Positions 10,664-23,913 are shown, counted from the first letter of the stretch. The stretch: DNA of 64,000 nt from Nissolia schottii (GCA_003254905.1 QANU01058407.1:366075-430074), one strand, 5' to 3'. Notes: a model not told the origin generated them from the letters alone. A program made the numbers and translations.

Positions 10664-13600
10664 TCATTTGGCCCTCTGAAGGGCAGTGATGGAACTCGAA
10701 TCCCCCTTAATGGAATCATACCTACGGAACAAGTGAGCCACAATAAGAGCCGCAGTGAGGGTAACATAGTCTTTTCCGGCACACTGCTTATTGGACGTGC
10801 TCGGCGTCCCGGTCTGCGGCCCATTGGACCAGAACAAGTAGTCCAGCAACTGGGCCCCGCCGCTCTCCTGCGTGAACCGGTCCGGTTTAAATTTCTCCGG
10901 TTCGCTGAACACGACCGGGTCGCGCATCACGAGCTTCTGGAAGCCGCAGAGCAACTCGCCCTTCTTCACGTTGAACGCCGAGTCGTGCGAACTCAGCGTG
11001 AAGTCCTTCCTCGCACGTGCGTACTGGAGCGGAACGGGCGGGTTGAGGCGGAGGGTCTCGTAGACCACCGACTGAGTCAGATCCATCTCTCTGACCGAGT
11101 CGAGGGTCAGGGTTGATCCGCCCTTCTCCCTGGCTTCCTTGGCGAGTCTCTTTTGCAAGCCGTAGGAGTCGGTGGCGATGGCGTCGATGAGGCTGGGGAG
11201 GAATACGGAGAAGCCGCCGAAGGCGTTGAAGCCCAGCACGAAGAGGAGGTTGTGGATTGCCTCTTCTTGGGTCAACCCGAACTCGGTTTCGCCCCTATTT
11301 ATCACGTCCTTTCCTGTTCAGGTTATATGATTTTAAACTTGGAATCATTTATGAAATTTCTCAAAGTAAATTTATAAGAGATTAATTTATCGCTCAAAAG
11401 AAAAAATGAAATTAATTTCTATACATTTACAAACAATTAATGGGATTACCTAACTAGACATAAGGTTAATGTTAATGAAATTTTGATTTAAATATTTAAA
11501 TCTTACTTATCGCACAACACAAATAGAAGGGATCTCCATTTTTACAACATCGTGTTTAACACGTTATCACACAAGTAAAAGTCTTACACTAAAGTTTCAG
11601 GATGACAATTATATTTTCAATGCAAATAAACCAATCTCAATTTGAAATAATGGATATTTCTCAACAAATAATTAAAGGCTTAAAAATGTTTTAAGTCTTG
11701 GACAAACTTTTGAAATTTAATTTAAATTCTTAAAAAATATATTTTTTTTAGTTTTGATTTAAACATGTTAAAAATATTTAGTTTAAGTATCTAATATATT
11801 ATAAATAATTTAGTTTTAATGATTGATGTAACTAACAAAATCTCACATTAATAATGTTATATGTGTAAATTAAACCTAACTATTAAACCTGACTCATAAC
11901 TTGTTATTTGATCCAAATTGAGATCATGCGTAACTCATGATTTAAGAACAAATTTGGATTAAATATCAGGTTATGGGTCAATTTGGATTTAATTATACGT
12001 TAAATTAATTTATTTTATCTAAATGACACTATTGATAAAACAATCTGTTAGTCACGTATGTTTAGAACAAAAAAAAAATTTAAAAACCTACATCAAATCT
12101 TTAAAATTGGTTAGGAGTCAAGATATATTTAACTCATAATTAAATCACCTCGCATACAACTCATGGTGCATGATTATGAGCTGACATACCTCTTTACACA
12201 ATATTCACATTTTTTATTCCCTTTTAAATACTCAAGTTGTACCTAATTAAATACTTTTCGTTATAAATGAATCCATATGTCTTTTTTTTTTTTTAAATGC
12301 TGAAATGATTCTATATGTGAATTATTATGTGTTAACTGTTGAACATTTGAAATTCTCATCCTAGTAAATTTGTTAATAAGATTTCTCATCTATATAAGTG
12401 ACATGCAGATTTACATAACAATGGTGTAATTAATTACCATGTTGTCTGATGAAGTTGTAGAGGTTGTTGTAGTCTCCGCTGACGAGGAAGAAAGGGTAGG
12501 CCCAGGAGTGGAGGAAGATCTCCTCCAGGGGCTGCAGCACGCCGATGCTGACGGTCGGGAGCAGCTGCAGGGCCAGCCACCGATTGAACATGGCATAGCC
12601 GCCATCGGCGATCTTGGCGTCGGCAGAAACATCGGCGCCAGCAAGGGCTTTGCAGAGGAATGCAAAGAGCGTCCGCTGCAGCGGGAAGAGGTAGCTGGCA
12701 GAGGAGGAGCCGGAGAGGGTGGCTTCAATGCCGTCCCACATTGTGTCCAGGTTGGACACCAGCTCCGACGCCCATATCCCGGAGCTGCGTTTCAGGATGT
12801 CCATTGTGTACCTCTTCACCTGTCGTAGAAATGTCATGCGCACTCATTTTAGTGTTGACATCGATGTACTCCAGCTATAGATGAAATGTAAATGGGTATC
12901 GCACCAAAAAAATATTAAATGAAAAATCTTACATGAATAATAAAAATGAACAATAATACATGAACAGTGTACAAAATACGATGATAAGATAAAATTATTG
13001 CAAGATATGATAATTATATGGAGTTCATGTACAAGCTCTCAATGTATTTTTGTGTATTATTCTTATATTATTCACTTTTATTATTTATGTAACATAACTT
13101 AAAATAAATACTAATAGCACAAATCATCATAAAAGAGTAAATCTATAAAGAATTACACTGTATTCTAATTAAAGAAAATAAGTTACCCCAATTGAATTTT
13201 TTTATTATATAAAGTTGAGTGTCATTTCTTATCATGAATGGTAAATGTAAGATTCACACATGACATAAAAGAAAGTACTGATAAAATCTTTTATTTGATC
13301 TTGTATAAATAAAATTTCAATTAAGATGATCCATTTCTATAATTAACCGCCTCATGTGCATTACTTTTAAAATAGTGATATAAGAGTTTAATATATGATT
13401 AATCACGGATGTAACAGACACGACCGGATGCCGTCATAGTATATTATAATTTTATTCAACACCTAAGTGTCTCATTAATCGATCATTTGATCCTTTTCTA
13501 TTATTAAATTAGTCATTCAAATTCTTTGAACCATAAACATATCAGAATAAGGGCATCAAACACTCACTCCACAATTACGGTTAATTTCTCAAACAAAATT

Positions 13601-15077
13601 TTTGCAAAGACTAATAAGTTCTACTTAATGTAGAACAAGACCAACAAACTAATTTCCGTATTTTGCTCTCAATGAGAGGGAATGGAATATATCATGAATG
13701 AATTAACACTCCTTTCTCCTCGAATTTCTAGTTCTCACTAGAAGGCTCATCCACCAAAATTGTAAACCAAAGATAATGAACCAACTGCAAGTGTATGCAT
13801 TAATGAAATTAGTTTCCCTTTTCACTGAAAAATGACCAATGATATTGACTCTCGATTTATTTAAAAAAAAAAACAAAACAAAATCAAGTTAACACCCTAT
13901 GCTTCCGTTGCACACCACATATTGATAATCCAAGTTACGAGTCAGTCACTGTACGTGGCTGGTTACACATGAAAAACGGCATATATATCCTGGGAGCTGG
14001 GCCCAACCATTAATAATTAATTTAATTTAATTTAATTTTCGTGGACCCCATATACAACACACCCGGATTTTCGTGGACCCCATATACAACACACCCGGGT
14101 CCATGATCAAGCAATATGTTGGCCACTTCTGAATGCAGACGCTGAAATTATAGGGTACTTTTACTCAGCTTGATCATACATAATTCATAGCCGGTGCAGT
14201 CTTCATCACTCTAGATTCCAAAAATATAGTTGATAAAGCAAAAATAGTTACTACACTAAACTTTTTTTTTTTTAAACAAAACACAAATTACCCCAAATTC
14301 AATACAATTTATTCATACCTAGCCTTAGTTTAGCAACTAATAAAATGATTTAATTTGAAGTTAGTTTCATTAAATTGTTTCTTCTTCATGTCTTATATAT
14401 TATTTATCTTCTGTTAATAATTTAAAACCGATAAAACAAAATTTTTAAGTTAATTTACAATCTAACACTTGAAGTTCAAATTAGTTAATTTTTATACTTA
14501 TGAACAGTCAATTTTATTAACTTTTCAAGTTGCGAAATACCCCCTCAATTTGGCGTATGCCTGTATTGTTCCCTTCTTGTGCAGTTCTTTTCCTCTCAAA
14601 ATGGCGAGGGCAAAATTTGTGAAATGGAGGGAGTATTAATAAAATTACGATTTAGTTTGGAATAAGAATTGTTTGTACCTTGGAATGTTGAGGTTCGGAA
14701 ATGTCTTGGTAAACGCCGACTCTCATGTTTCCTGTGAAGGCGACGCTGGGGGCGAAGTCACCGACAAGAACATCCTTCTTCTCGACGATGTCCAGGTCGA
14801 AGAGGTGGGAGAAGGACTTGGTGTCGAGGACGGCGATGATGTTGGGGTTGACGTTGAGGAAGAAGGGGAAGGAGGGAGGGACGTTGGTGCGGAACACGGT
14901 GCTCTTGTGCTTCTCCATCCGCTTCCTGAAGAAGCTCTCCGGCTTCTGCAACCAGAAGTAGTCCAGCCTGTCCGATATGGGCCCCACCACCGGCCACCCG
15001 TAGCTTCCCGGGATCTGCCGTATCGGCAGTTCTGCCGGTGCCGCCGCCGACGGAGTCACCAGTGGGGAGAATGACAT
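10664..15077 (-). CDS. HPL: Fatty acid hydroperoxide lyase, CYP74B (3 exons)
   Basis: A plastid-associated cytochrome P450 of the CYP74 family. It cleaves 13-hydroperoxides of linolenic and linoleic acid into C6 aldehydes (green leaf volatiles) and C12 oxo-acids, without needing oxygen or a reductase. Exons on the minus strand: 14679-15077, 12438-12819, 10664-11313. They sum to 1431 nt (476 aa), normal for the family. Seen: LPIRQIPGSYGWP near the N-terminus, STVFRTNVPP, VGVYQDISEPQHSK (end of exon 1), the CYP74 I-helix region FNAFGGFSVFLP (about 289-300), YETLRL (ExxR, 346-349) and the heme loop NGPQTGTPSTSNKQC with ligand Cys 438, including the extra residues characteristic of CYP74. The words WPVVGPISDRLDYFW and FVLGFNAFGGF fit CYP74B better than allene oxide synthase (CYP74A) or CYP74C. 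No long plastid transit peptide is obvious. All introns are GT-AG. The gene is probably wound-regulated, as in the family; the sequence does not show this. Confidence 0.92.
14035..14098. repeat. Perfect 32-bp tandem duplication in HPL intron 1
   Basis: Two identical head-to-tail copies of a 32-bp unit starting ATTTTCGTGGACC lie at 14035-14066 and 14067-14098, next to (TTTAA)n-like sequence. The identity suggests a recent duplication. The rest of the intron (12820-14678) is AT-rich with no recognisable element. Confidence 0.9.
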
Positions 15078-16050
15078 TGTGTGGGTTGGATATATTGGGA
15101 AGGGGATAAAAGGGGTTTGGGCTGTGTTTGTGTTTGTGTGTGTGATAGGGGTAGCTTTGCCTTTTTGTGCTGGCTGAAAAAATTAGGCTTTTATTTTCAT
15201 TTTCCTTTATTCTTATTTGTTCTTTAATGTAATTTTGGGAACCAGGAGGTGTGGTCCACACACAAAGGAATAGTCACTTAATCTCTCATTATTCTTTACA
15301 TTTTTATTTAAGTTTACAAACTCAATTTTAGTTCTTGAAATAATGATTTTCTTTTAAATTGAGATAACCAAGCTCATTAGACTCTGCGACTTAATTCATA
15401 CACGTCAGCCTACCATAAAAATAAAATTCTCATAACACTAATTTTTATCTTCAACTACTTGAACTAACCATTTTTACTATTTTTGGGATACTTTTACAGC
15501 ATCTTTGCTTGCATTATTGAATTTGAATGACGTGGACCACGGTGAGAGGGGATCGTAGTCATGGGGGCAACCGGAGTTTGGAATCTTGTACGATTCAATC
15601 TGAACAGGTCACGTTTAACGTCCTTACCAAATGTCACTTTGTTAAGCGGGTGATATTTCCACTCTTTCATTTTCAGGCACACAAGATGATATTACCAAGA
15701 GAGTAATACAAATTTCACAAGCTATAGATGGCCAAATCTGCTACCTATCGCCTTCATTTCCAAAACCTGGTCCTACTCGTGTCCCTTGGCACTCCATGTT
15801 CACACTTCACATGCAACTAAAAACACATTCGATGTAACAAATATATGTGAACCATCTCTTTGGCGTGATTCACATTTGAAAGTAAATTTATATATATTTC
15901 ATTAAAAAATTTAAAAAGTTAATTTTAAGTTTAAACATTAAACGACTATATTAATTTAGGATTTATTTATGTGGTTAATATTGTTATTTTAAAGTCAAAT
16001 ATATGTTCGCATAAATAAGGATAAAAATAGCCATTTTCTGCAAACAGATA
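15078..16050. other. HPL 5' flank
   Basis: This interval contains the presumed HPL promoter and 5' UTR (minus strand). Directly upstream of the ATG the HPL sense strand is C-rich, with CA repeats at about 15130-15142. I could not assign a TATA box with confidence. No other gene was seen. Confidence 0.4.
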
Positions 16051-16128
16051 TCGAAATGCACGTGGTCATTCGACTCATTCCCAATTTGACGAAGCCTGAA
16101 CACGGAGACTTTCAGATATATGGTGAAA

Positions 16129-16299
16129 TCAATCATCCAAGTTGGGGCAGCTTTGGATGCTCAACCCTTTCTCATTAGCCAACTGCAATAGACATATGAA
16201 GCACAAATGAGGAGAGATGCCACTGACAGTTGCAGCAGCATTGTATTCACTAGGAAAGTTGGCCAATACATGCCTGAAAGACACCGTTTCTTGTTGACC
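16129..16299 (-). pseudogene. Duplicated terminal exon of the condensin CAP-H gene, intact frame
   Basis: On the minus strand, after a good acceptor (pyrimidine-rich tract then AAAG), the sequence opens GQQETVSFRHVLANFPSE. It continues through SPHLCFICLLQLANEKG and stops after NLDD at 16129-16131, giving 56 residues without interruption. It closely resembles the terminal exon at 17107-17328 but ends 17 residues earlier. Similarity extends past the stop into about 16045-16128, next to the same flank words (GTCATTC and TTTGACGAAG), although the sequence between has diverged or been deleted. So this is a tandem segmental copy about 1 kb downstream. It could be a dead copy or an alternative last exon that joins exon 12 in frame (phase 0). 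Confidence 0.75.
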
Positions 16300-17106
16300 C
16301 TTTGGAAGGAAGATAGAGTAAAGAAAAAATCAACATGCGAATTAGAACTAACAACCTTGACAAATTAAATTTTGTAACTTATTAGAGACTAAAATCTTAT
16401 TTAAGACTTTAAATAATCAACTGATTTTTTAAAAAATGTTTTGAGTGAGTTAATAGTGAGGACAAATTAGAGTGGAGAGAGAAAAAATAAATTATTAGTG
16501 ATGATGAGAGTGGAGAGAAGGTTGAGATAAATTAATTGACTTTATTCAAGAAGTAGAAAGTTATAATAGGAGTTTAAAAGATTATTTTTTTAATAAATAA
16601 GGAGGATATTTTTTTGTCAAAATATTTTAAAGTTGGTTGCTAACTTGCTCCTTCATAAAAAAAAAATGTTAGAGGAGGTTATCAAAACCTAATGATTTAT
16701 GTAACTAATTTAGAAATCTTAAGGGTGTGTTTGTGAGTTTTATTTGGAGAACTTAATCATTATTTTAACATATATTAAGTTTCTTAGAACTTTTACTTTC
16801 CTCTCCATCCCCTCCAAAACAAAAATGACGGACACATCCTAAATAAACTTTCAAAGCCCTAAAAAATTACTCCATCTTTTGATATTTTTGTCATGCACCA
16901 ACCTTCTTAAAAATACAAATACAAATGGTTAGAATAACTTGTTTCTAGCTCCTAATTCACTACAAAACCACCAAAACATATAATAACCAAATCGTAAACA
17001 GGAAATATCATCGAAATCCACGTAGTCATTCCCAAATTGACGAAGACAGCACATAGAGCCTTACCAAAATATTTTCGGTTAAGTGAAGATATGAGTCAAG
17101 AAGTAT

Positions 17107-20100
17107 CTAATTTATACCACTTTCAGTGACAAGAACATCATCACTAATACATATGGCCAAATCATCCATGTTGGGGCAGCTTCGGATGCTCAACCCTTTC
17201 TCATTAGCCAAATGCAATAGACATATGAAGCACAAATGAGGAGAGATGTCACTAGCAGTTGCAGCAGCATTGCATTCACTAGGAAAGTCGGTCAATATAT
17301 GCCTGAAAGATACCGTTTCTTGTTGACCCTTTTTGAATGAAAATAGGGCCAAAAGAGAATCGATACAAGAATTAGAACATACCATTAAACCTCAGAGGAA
17401 AAGAAAATTAAATTGATTATCTGCATTGATTATCGTACAGTAGAATGCTGAAATAACACAGAACATCATGAAAGAAACATATTGCAGCAGGCATTTTATT
17501 GTGGTGAGGGAAGGCTAGAAGGGGAATGAAACGCTTTAAAGTTCAGAACTACACAAGAAATATACAACAACCAGGCAGAGCCTTTTAAGAAATGGAGAAG
17601 AAACCTCAGCATACCTGAAGAGGGAACCGAGCAGATTCTTGAATATGGTCCCAAAGAGTAGTTTTCAGTGCTTGAACATCGACTTGTTTGGAAGTTATGT
17701 CATACTGGACTTCAATTTTGTTGACCTGTGTTATTTGGAAATAATCTTTTAAGCTCTAACTGTAATAGTTTTTGGTAAAATTGTCTGTAGTGTTGAAAGT
17801 TAAATTAATGACAAGGAAAATACATATTGATGAGGATATCTTTTCAGCAGCATGTTTGATACCTAAAATTAATCGTATATCATATGAGCAACTGCGTAAA
17901 TTATTCAATAAAAAATCATAAACCCACCTGACGAGGCTGAGAAATAAGTACGCTAGAGTCATTCACATAACTATGTGCATCATCTTCGGACTCGTTGCCA
18001 CAAACACTTCTATTATCATTATCCCATGAAGTGAATGATTCATAGTCATTGCACCGCTCTCTTGATCCATCTGATATACCTAAGTTTATTAGTGATAAAT
18101 GAAAGCATACAAACATGTTCTCAATATTGACAGGCATAAAGAATAAGGGTGAAGAAAAAAAAAATTGAGATCACAATAGCTCGTTTTACCTGAGGGCTTC
18201 CTCCAACTCTTCCCAAGACACTGAAGAAGAATAGCAAGCATCAGAGGAAAATAAGCAAATAATACTCTGGATCGAGATATTTGAAACTAATTTCTATGTC
18301 TCAAAGAAATCACCTTTACATTAGGTAAAAGAAATAACTTGACAAGATCCTCTGGATCATAGCGGCAGTTCTCTGGAAGTTTTGTGCTGCAAGGCGGTCT
18401 ATTTTCAGGGAGCAGTAGCGATTTGGGATTCTTGGGAGGAGAAAAGATATCTGCCATTTGTTTCTCAAGAAAACTTGTGAAGTCTAATTCAACTTCCACC
18501 TGCCTCTTAGTCCTTGGCTGCTGCGATTTTGGGGTCAAACCATCTTCTGAAGTGGAATGTTCCTCTGAGCCTAAAACAAAGATTCTAAATTGATTAACAC
18601 ATTGAACTCCCAAATGCATAAACCATTACAATCTCTAATTGGCCTCCTCTAACCCACCTTTAGCTTTTCGATACTTCCAATGATCAAGGCCTGCCCATGT
18701 ATTTTTCTTTGACCGGAAACCCAGACTTAAAAATAAATATCTATCAACATTCTCAATTATGTCGTCAGGATCTTGATCTTCGTCCTACTAGATTTGGAAT
18801 GTTAAGAAAGGTCCATTAGTCACTAGTATAATAGCAGAACAACATTTTTTTTTAAAATCTCTTCCAAGACTGGCATGGATGTTCTAGGTTGAAACATAAC
18901 ACAACCTGAGGGTAAGTAGGAACAGTTGGGTCTGCATCATTAGAGCCAAGATCAGAAACAAATGTTTGGTCATCATGATCATCACTCCAGTCTTGGAAGC
19001 TCTCATATTCTTCTCTTTCAGCCACAATTTCATGGTCAATAGTTGCATCAAACTCTTCAGCTGAGTTTTGGCCAGAAAATTGAAAATCTGAAGGCCTTCT
19101 ATTATTTTCATCAAATTGATTTACTATCACCCTTAGAGTTGGAGAAATTTCATCTTTCATATGCATGCTCAATACCATCTGTTCAATACAATCTGCAAAA
19201 GAAGACAAGCAAGTCCCAGATCCATATTGTATGTTTGAATTTTGTGACTATTTGTGATGCGGCAACAGTATTTGGCCAGATCTTTCAAAAAGCAACACAC
19301 CTCCGGCAAAAGAAAGATCAATTGTGTCCGAAATATCATGTCCCTTTAGACTTGCCATGCACTTTCCTGGCACTTCCAGTGAATCAAAGAGCACCCTGCA
19401 TCCACCATAGACGCCAAGATTATTCATCAACAGACCTCTGGCTCCACCTTTATCAAATTGTGCAGATGTCTGGCGATAGAGGGGATCCACTGCAAATGCA
19501 GCTGTAAAAACATACACGATGTCAACCCAGTCTCAATCCAGAACCCTGAAGGAGAAACGGAATATAATGGGGTTTGAGCTCACCATCAAACTTCTTTACA
19601 TTAAGAACCTCAAAAGACGATTCCAGAGTTGACGAAAGTGAAAACTGCATGAACAAAAACCATCTTAGAAGTTAGATCATAGCACAAAGTTTGGTTACTC
19701 AGTTCAGTCCAATCCAGTCCAGAGATCATTGACCTTTTTGGCCATCACTTTCCTGCTTTCTTCTTGCCCACTTTTAGCATTAACACTGTCCAGCATATCA
19801 TCTGACAGTGACATTATGAGACAAAATTAGAACTAGCAAATAAAATGTTCAAACACAGAAAGTAAATGTAATACAGATTGCAGCCATTTAGAGTTTAGAT
19901 ATTCATAAGATGCTAAACATTAATTAGAACCAGGTAACTTGTCATACCATTGAGGAATAAAATCAATCCACAAACCAAATGGAAAGGAAAACTGCTATTT
20001 AGTGAATAATGAAACAAAATAAAGTAAATGTTCAGAATATTGTAGGCTTTGATATAAGAATGTGGTAAGCGTATGTGCAACTGTGCAACCTTGCTGGGCT

Positions 20101-21000
20101 TCTTGGCCTGCTCTAATCATCCCACTGAGGACTTTATATGCTGTGGCGTGCACCGAATCCACCCTTACCGAGTATATTTTGACTCCAGCTTCAAGGGTGC
20201 AGCTAGCCTACCACATTTAAAAATAATTAAATAAAAGAAATCCATCAGTGGAATCTTAACCAATAATTAATTAACCAATGTTCATGAGGATTCAGAACTA
20301 CTACACATGAAATCCTTGCAAGACACTGTGTATAACAATTCATAAATAACTAAATTGTGACAAACTCTCCAGTTTCCATCACATAAATGAAACAACCAAT
20401 TTGCCGCGGAAAGATTCCCATCATTCTCAAAATCCACGCAGAGAACGAAAATTACAACAACCTTTGAAACCGAACTACATAGGAACCAATTAGCAATCGC
20501 AACTCACCAATTGAAAATTAGTCTCCGCGTATTCATCATCTTCTTCAGCCCTAATAATATCAGTAAGGTGATCAATTAAATTCAACTCCCACGTGTTTTT
20601 CTGATTAATTTTCTGCACGAGTAAAAGTAACAATAATTAAATAAACTTCACGTTCAGAGCAAAAGCAATAGTAAGTAGGGAAAAACAACTAGAACGTGAT
20701 GATTACGTTTTCGCTCGCGAGCTTTATGCAGTTATGGAACAAATCGAGGATCTGATGCTTGTTGAGGCAAGGATCGGGACCGGCGTCGAGGCGTTGGGGC
20801 AGCAAATTAGTGCCGGCGAAGGACTTGCAGCGGACGGCTGCGGCACGCGCCGCACGCGCTTGGGCACGTTCAAGCTGGTCGTCATTGGAGCACAGGAAGA
20901 AAGCGCTCGTCGGAGACCGCGCGCGAGGGGGCACGGGAGGAGGAGGAGGAGGTCTCTGTCTCTGACCGGTCGTTGGATCGGAGCTTAGGGTTTCCGCCAT
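17107..21000 (-). CDS. CAP-H: Condensin complex subunit 2 (CAP-H / Barren kleisin), 13 exons
   Basis: The kleisin subunit of condensin I, which links the SMC2/SMC4 heads and is needed for mitotic chromosome compaction. Minus-strand exons: 20707-21000, 20508-20612, 20090-20207, 19734-19801, 19584-19644, 19301-19501, 18906-19192, 18658-18784, 18314-18570, 18190-18220, 17928-18079, 17615-17725, 17107-17328. They sum to 2034 nt (677 aa), the usual CAP-H size. Seen: a proline-rich N-terminus with PPPPPPVPPRAR, an SMC-contacting N-terminal region (KINQKNTWELNLIDHL; then CTLEAGVKIYSVRVDSVH), the hallmark SAQFDKGGARGLLMNNLGVYGG in exon 6 (about residue 229 onward), an acidic middle (EEYESFQDWSDDHDD), and the C-terminal winged-helix-like part (VNKIEVQYDITSKQVDVQALK, then SPHLCFICLLHLANEKGLS). 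All junctions are GT-AG and the phases agree. The ATG at 21000 is the first in frame. A second terminal exon lies downstream. Confidence 0.95.
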
Positions 21001-21743
21001 GGAAATGAAGGTTCCGTTGTGGTTTGTGGGTTCCTCTCTTTGCTCTTTCTTTCAGTTTCGCGGAATTCTGTGAGGAAGGAAACGCACGCGGAAGTGGCTT
21101 AGTTTAGTTTCCCTCCATTTTTGGTAATTTTGAATTGGTAGAGAAGCGTACTCAGAAAGGTTCATATTTTTTTTTTCTAACTTATTATTTCATGTTAAAA
21201 GATTTTTACGTTACGTTTTCATGCAAAGGCACCATTTTAGAGCACCTCATTTCTCACTCTTCCTCAACCTTTTTGCCATCCTCTAAAGTTACAATCTATT
21301 TATAATTTATAATATTATAATTATAATATACTCCCACCACCCACTTTACTTTTTGTTATTGTGTATCAAATAAAAATTTGTTTAAGATTATTAGTCATTT
21401 GATTAAATTAAAAAAGCATTAAATGTATTTTTTATATGTTTATCTTTGTTATTTTTTATACTCCTAATAACACTTAATTATTATAACGCTAATTATTCAA
21501 GGTTAATTTTGTCTATACATTCTACATTTTTTCTTAGTGCCATTAAATAATTTCTTAAAGTGTGTTTTTGTCAAAAACAACAATAAAAAGTGGACAAAAG
21601 AATACATAATTTTTTAGTTTTGATACCTTTCTGTTTGCATTCGGCTCTCAACTTATTTGTCAAGTTGTCATCATATCCAAACCCCTCTTTTCCCCATTCT
21701 AAACCTCTTACTCTTCTTATTTCTCATTCCAAGCACAACCTTA
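21001..21743. other. CAP-H 5' flank, AT-rich
   Basis: The promoter and 5' UTR region of the minus-strand CAP-H gene. AT content rises sharply past 21160. A CCGTT word at about 21013 (AACGG on the gene strand) lies near the start codon; it is the core of mitosis-specific MSA elements but is common by chance. No gene was seen. Confidence 0.35.
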
Positions 21744-21996
21744 CACTACAAGAGATTTTACATTTAGCGGTTCATTTTACAGTTTCTGACAGTTCAAACC
21801 GTCCCTAAATGCACTTATTGGTGGTTCATGAACTGTTCATATTACTAGTGTCGCGAGCAACTTAGCAGCGGTTCAAATGAACAGCCAGTAACTGTACAGA
21901 CATTTAGTGATGATTTAGAAACCGCCGCTAAATGTATAATTGAAAAGGATTGTTACAGTTTGTGGCAGTTTGAAACCGCCGCCATCTTCAAGAGTT
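21744..21996. mobile_element. Orphan CACTA (En/Spm-like) transposon end with subterminal repeats
   Basis: The sequence opens with CACTACAAGA, the classic terminal motif of plant CACTA elements. About 250 bp follow with direct and inverted subterminal repeats related to CATTTAGCGGTTC (for example GAAACCGCCGCTAAATG in reverse orientation at about 21918-21934, and further GAAACCGCCGCC words). Such arrays bind the transposase in this superfamily. I did not find the matching TCTTGTAGTG end, so the element is truncated or its other end has diverged. Confidence 0.65.
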
Positions 21997-23908
21997 AAAT
22001 ACACCTAATCATGTTGCACCAGTTTGTGACCGCATCGAAAAGCAATACGTTATTTTTTTTACATTCAAATTCTGATTTTCTTTTATATATTTTTTGTGTT
22101 TTGGTTCCTTATATTTACATACTTTTTCAAATTAGCAACAAAGTACACACTTTCCAAACATGGATCCTACAACATGTAATATGCAAAAATAAAGAATAGA
22201 AGGATTGCATGTATAAAAGTGTTAATTATCTATTACTTAAAGAGATTCATAATAAGCAAAATGATCAAATGAATTCATAAAATGAAAATTACAAAATATG
22301 CAAATCTTAATTATCTTGCAATAAGATAGAAACTTGAGTTATGTCATACTCTTTGCCTAAAAAACAAGTTCTATTCTCATATTATTGAAATAACTTGAAA
22401 GCCTAATATTAATTGCATACTAATTAATTTTCACTTCCATCATGATCAACTTCCTCACTATTAGAAGACGGTCTTGCCTTCACCTATAATTCTGAATCTA
22501 CAATCTGAAATAAAAAAAAAAGGGCAAAATAAAACATTAAAACAATTCTCATTAATATTATAAAATAACAAACACGAAAATAATAAAACAGAGAGTGACT
22601 ATATAATTGAGGTAAGTGACTATATATCACCCTGTGATCTCTTCTAAAAGTGTTCACTATCATATCACTAGTTGGATTGTGTTTAAAGTGGAGTTTTCAT
22701 CTGTGTCATATATAGCTTGAACTTAAGTAAAAATATATTACATACATGAGCATTAAGTTAATGTTTGGTTTCTGTCCTGGGACAAAAATGATGAAGACAG
22801 TGGGACATTAGAGAAATGCCTCTCGTGTCCTTCTTTTTTAGAGATACATAAATTAGTGTAAAATTGTCTTGGGAAGGAACAATTTTTTTTTGTCTCCACC
22901 CCCGTTTACAATTATGTTTCTATCCTCAATGTCTTCATCTCAGGACATGAACCAATCACTGCAAGAAGATTTATGACGTTCATACCAAGCAGTCTCACCC
23001 ATAATCATTTATGACATGAAGATTTTACCATCTACCAGGGAAATGCCAAATCCAGAAGTCTAAGTAAACTAACAAGAATGTTATAGTTTCATTTATTCAG
23101 ATTAATTTAGTCGCTTGTTATAGTTTTGTAATAACTATTCTCAAACGCCACTGCTTAGTGAACCAATTATCCTCTCACATTGATGCTAGTACATGTTACC
23201 AATCAATGTGATATTCTAGTTCTGAAGATATCCTAAATAGTGCCATAAAATAGTGAAACTGAGAAGATACAAGCATGGATGAAAGATTAACAAGAATCAA
23301 ATTTGACAAGGGAAATTTGATTTTGGCTCCTGTAGTTTTTTTTTCTTTTCAATAGTAGCAGATATGGTAACATAGAAACAAAAGCAAATAATTTGATTAA
23401 TTATAACCATGCTCCATCTAATAACTTTTATGATCTAAACTTCCCTTCAATTCAAGCTTTTGCTTCTTGTAAGATGAAATTGATCGTACTTTGGAAAGTC
23501 ATAAGAATAATTTATCAAGTTACAGCAACAATTAATCTTAAAACAAAAATTCAGAAAGTAAAACTGGTGGAAAAGAGCATGCAATTAACATCAGAAACAT
23601 CCTTATCAAATAATTATTACATAGTTATTAGAAGAACATTTGTTTAGCCAAAATAAGATATTAATTTTCGTAGAATGTCAACATAAAGTATTTTGCGTTG
23701 TCAATCAATCAAATCTTGGTAAAATATAAGGCCTTTTAATTTTACCAAGTATAATATGTACACATAACTTGTAAGCAGTTCTGCATACAAAATTAAATGC
23801 AGTAAATCAACACAACGCATTTGTTGATCAGTATCATCTATCATGTGTTGATCTTAAATCATCTTACATTAATATTGCCAATATCATCTCCATAGGGGAA
23901 CTCGGGTG
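21997..23908. other. AT-rich intergenic DNA, possible CACTA interior
   Basis: No intact gene was seen. On the minus strand near 22430-22500 a short Ser/Asp/Glu-rich reading stretch (PSSNSEEVDHDGSEN) ends in a stop. It resembles the acidic tail of a transposase, so part of this block may be the interior of the CACTA element; this is weak. The remainder is low-complexity AT-rich sequence. Confidence 0.3.
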
Positions 23909-23913
23909 AACTA

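Noticed and set aside
10598..11116. 172-codon plus-strand frame opposite HPL exon 3
   Set aside because: The minus strand carries the I-helix, ExxR and heme-Cys motifs, so the plus frame is a shadow.
12439..12828. Plus-strand frame opposite HPL exon 2
   Set aside because: It mirrors the exon exactly and is explained by codon bias of the real minus-strand P450 exon.
14673..15074. Plus-strand frame opposite HPL exon 1
   Set aside because: Same reason: a shadow of a verified CYP74B exon.
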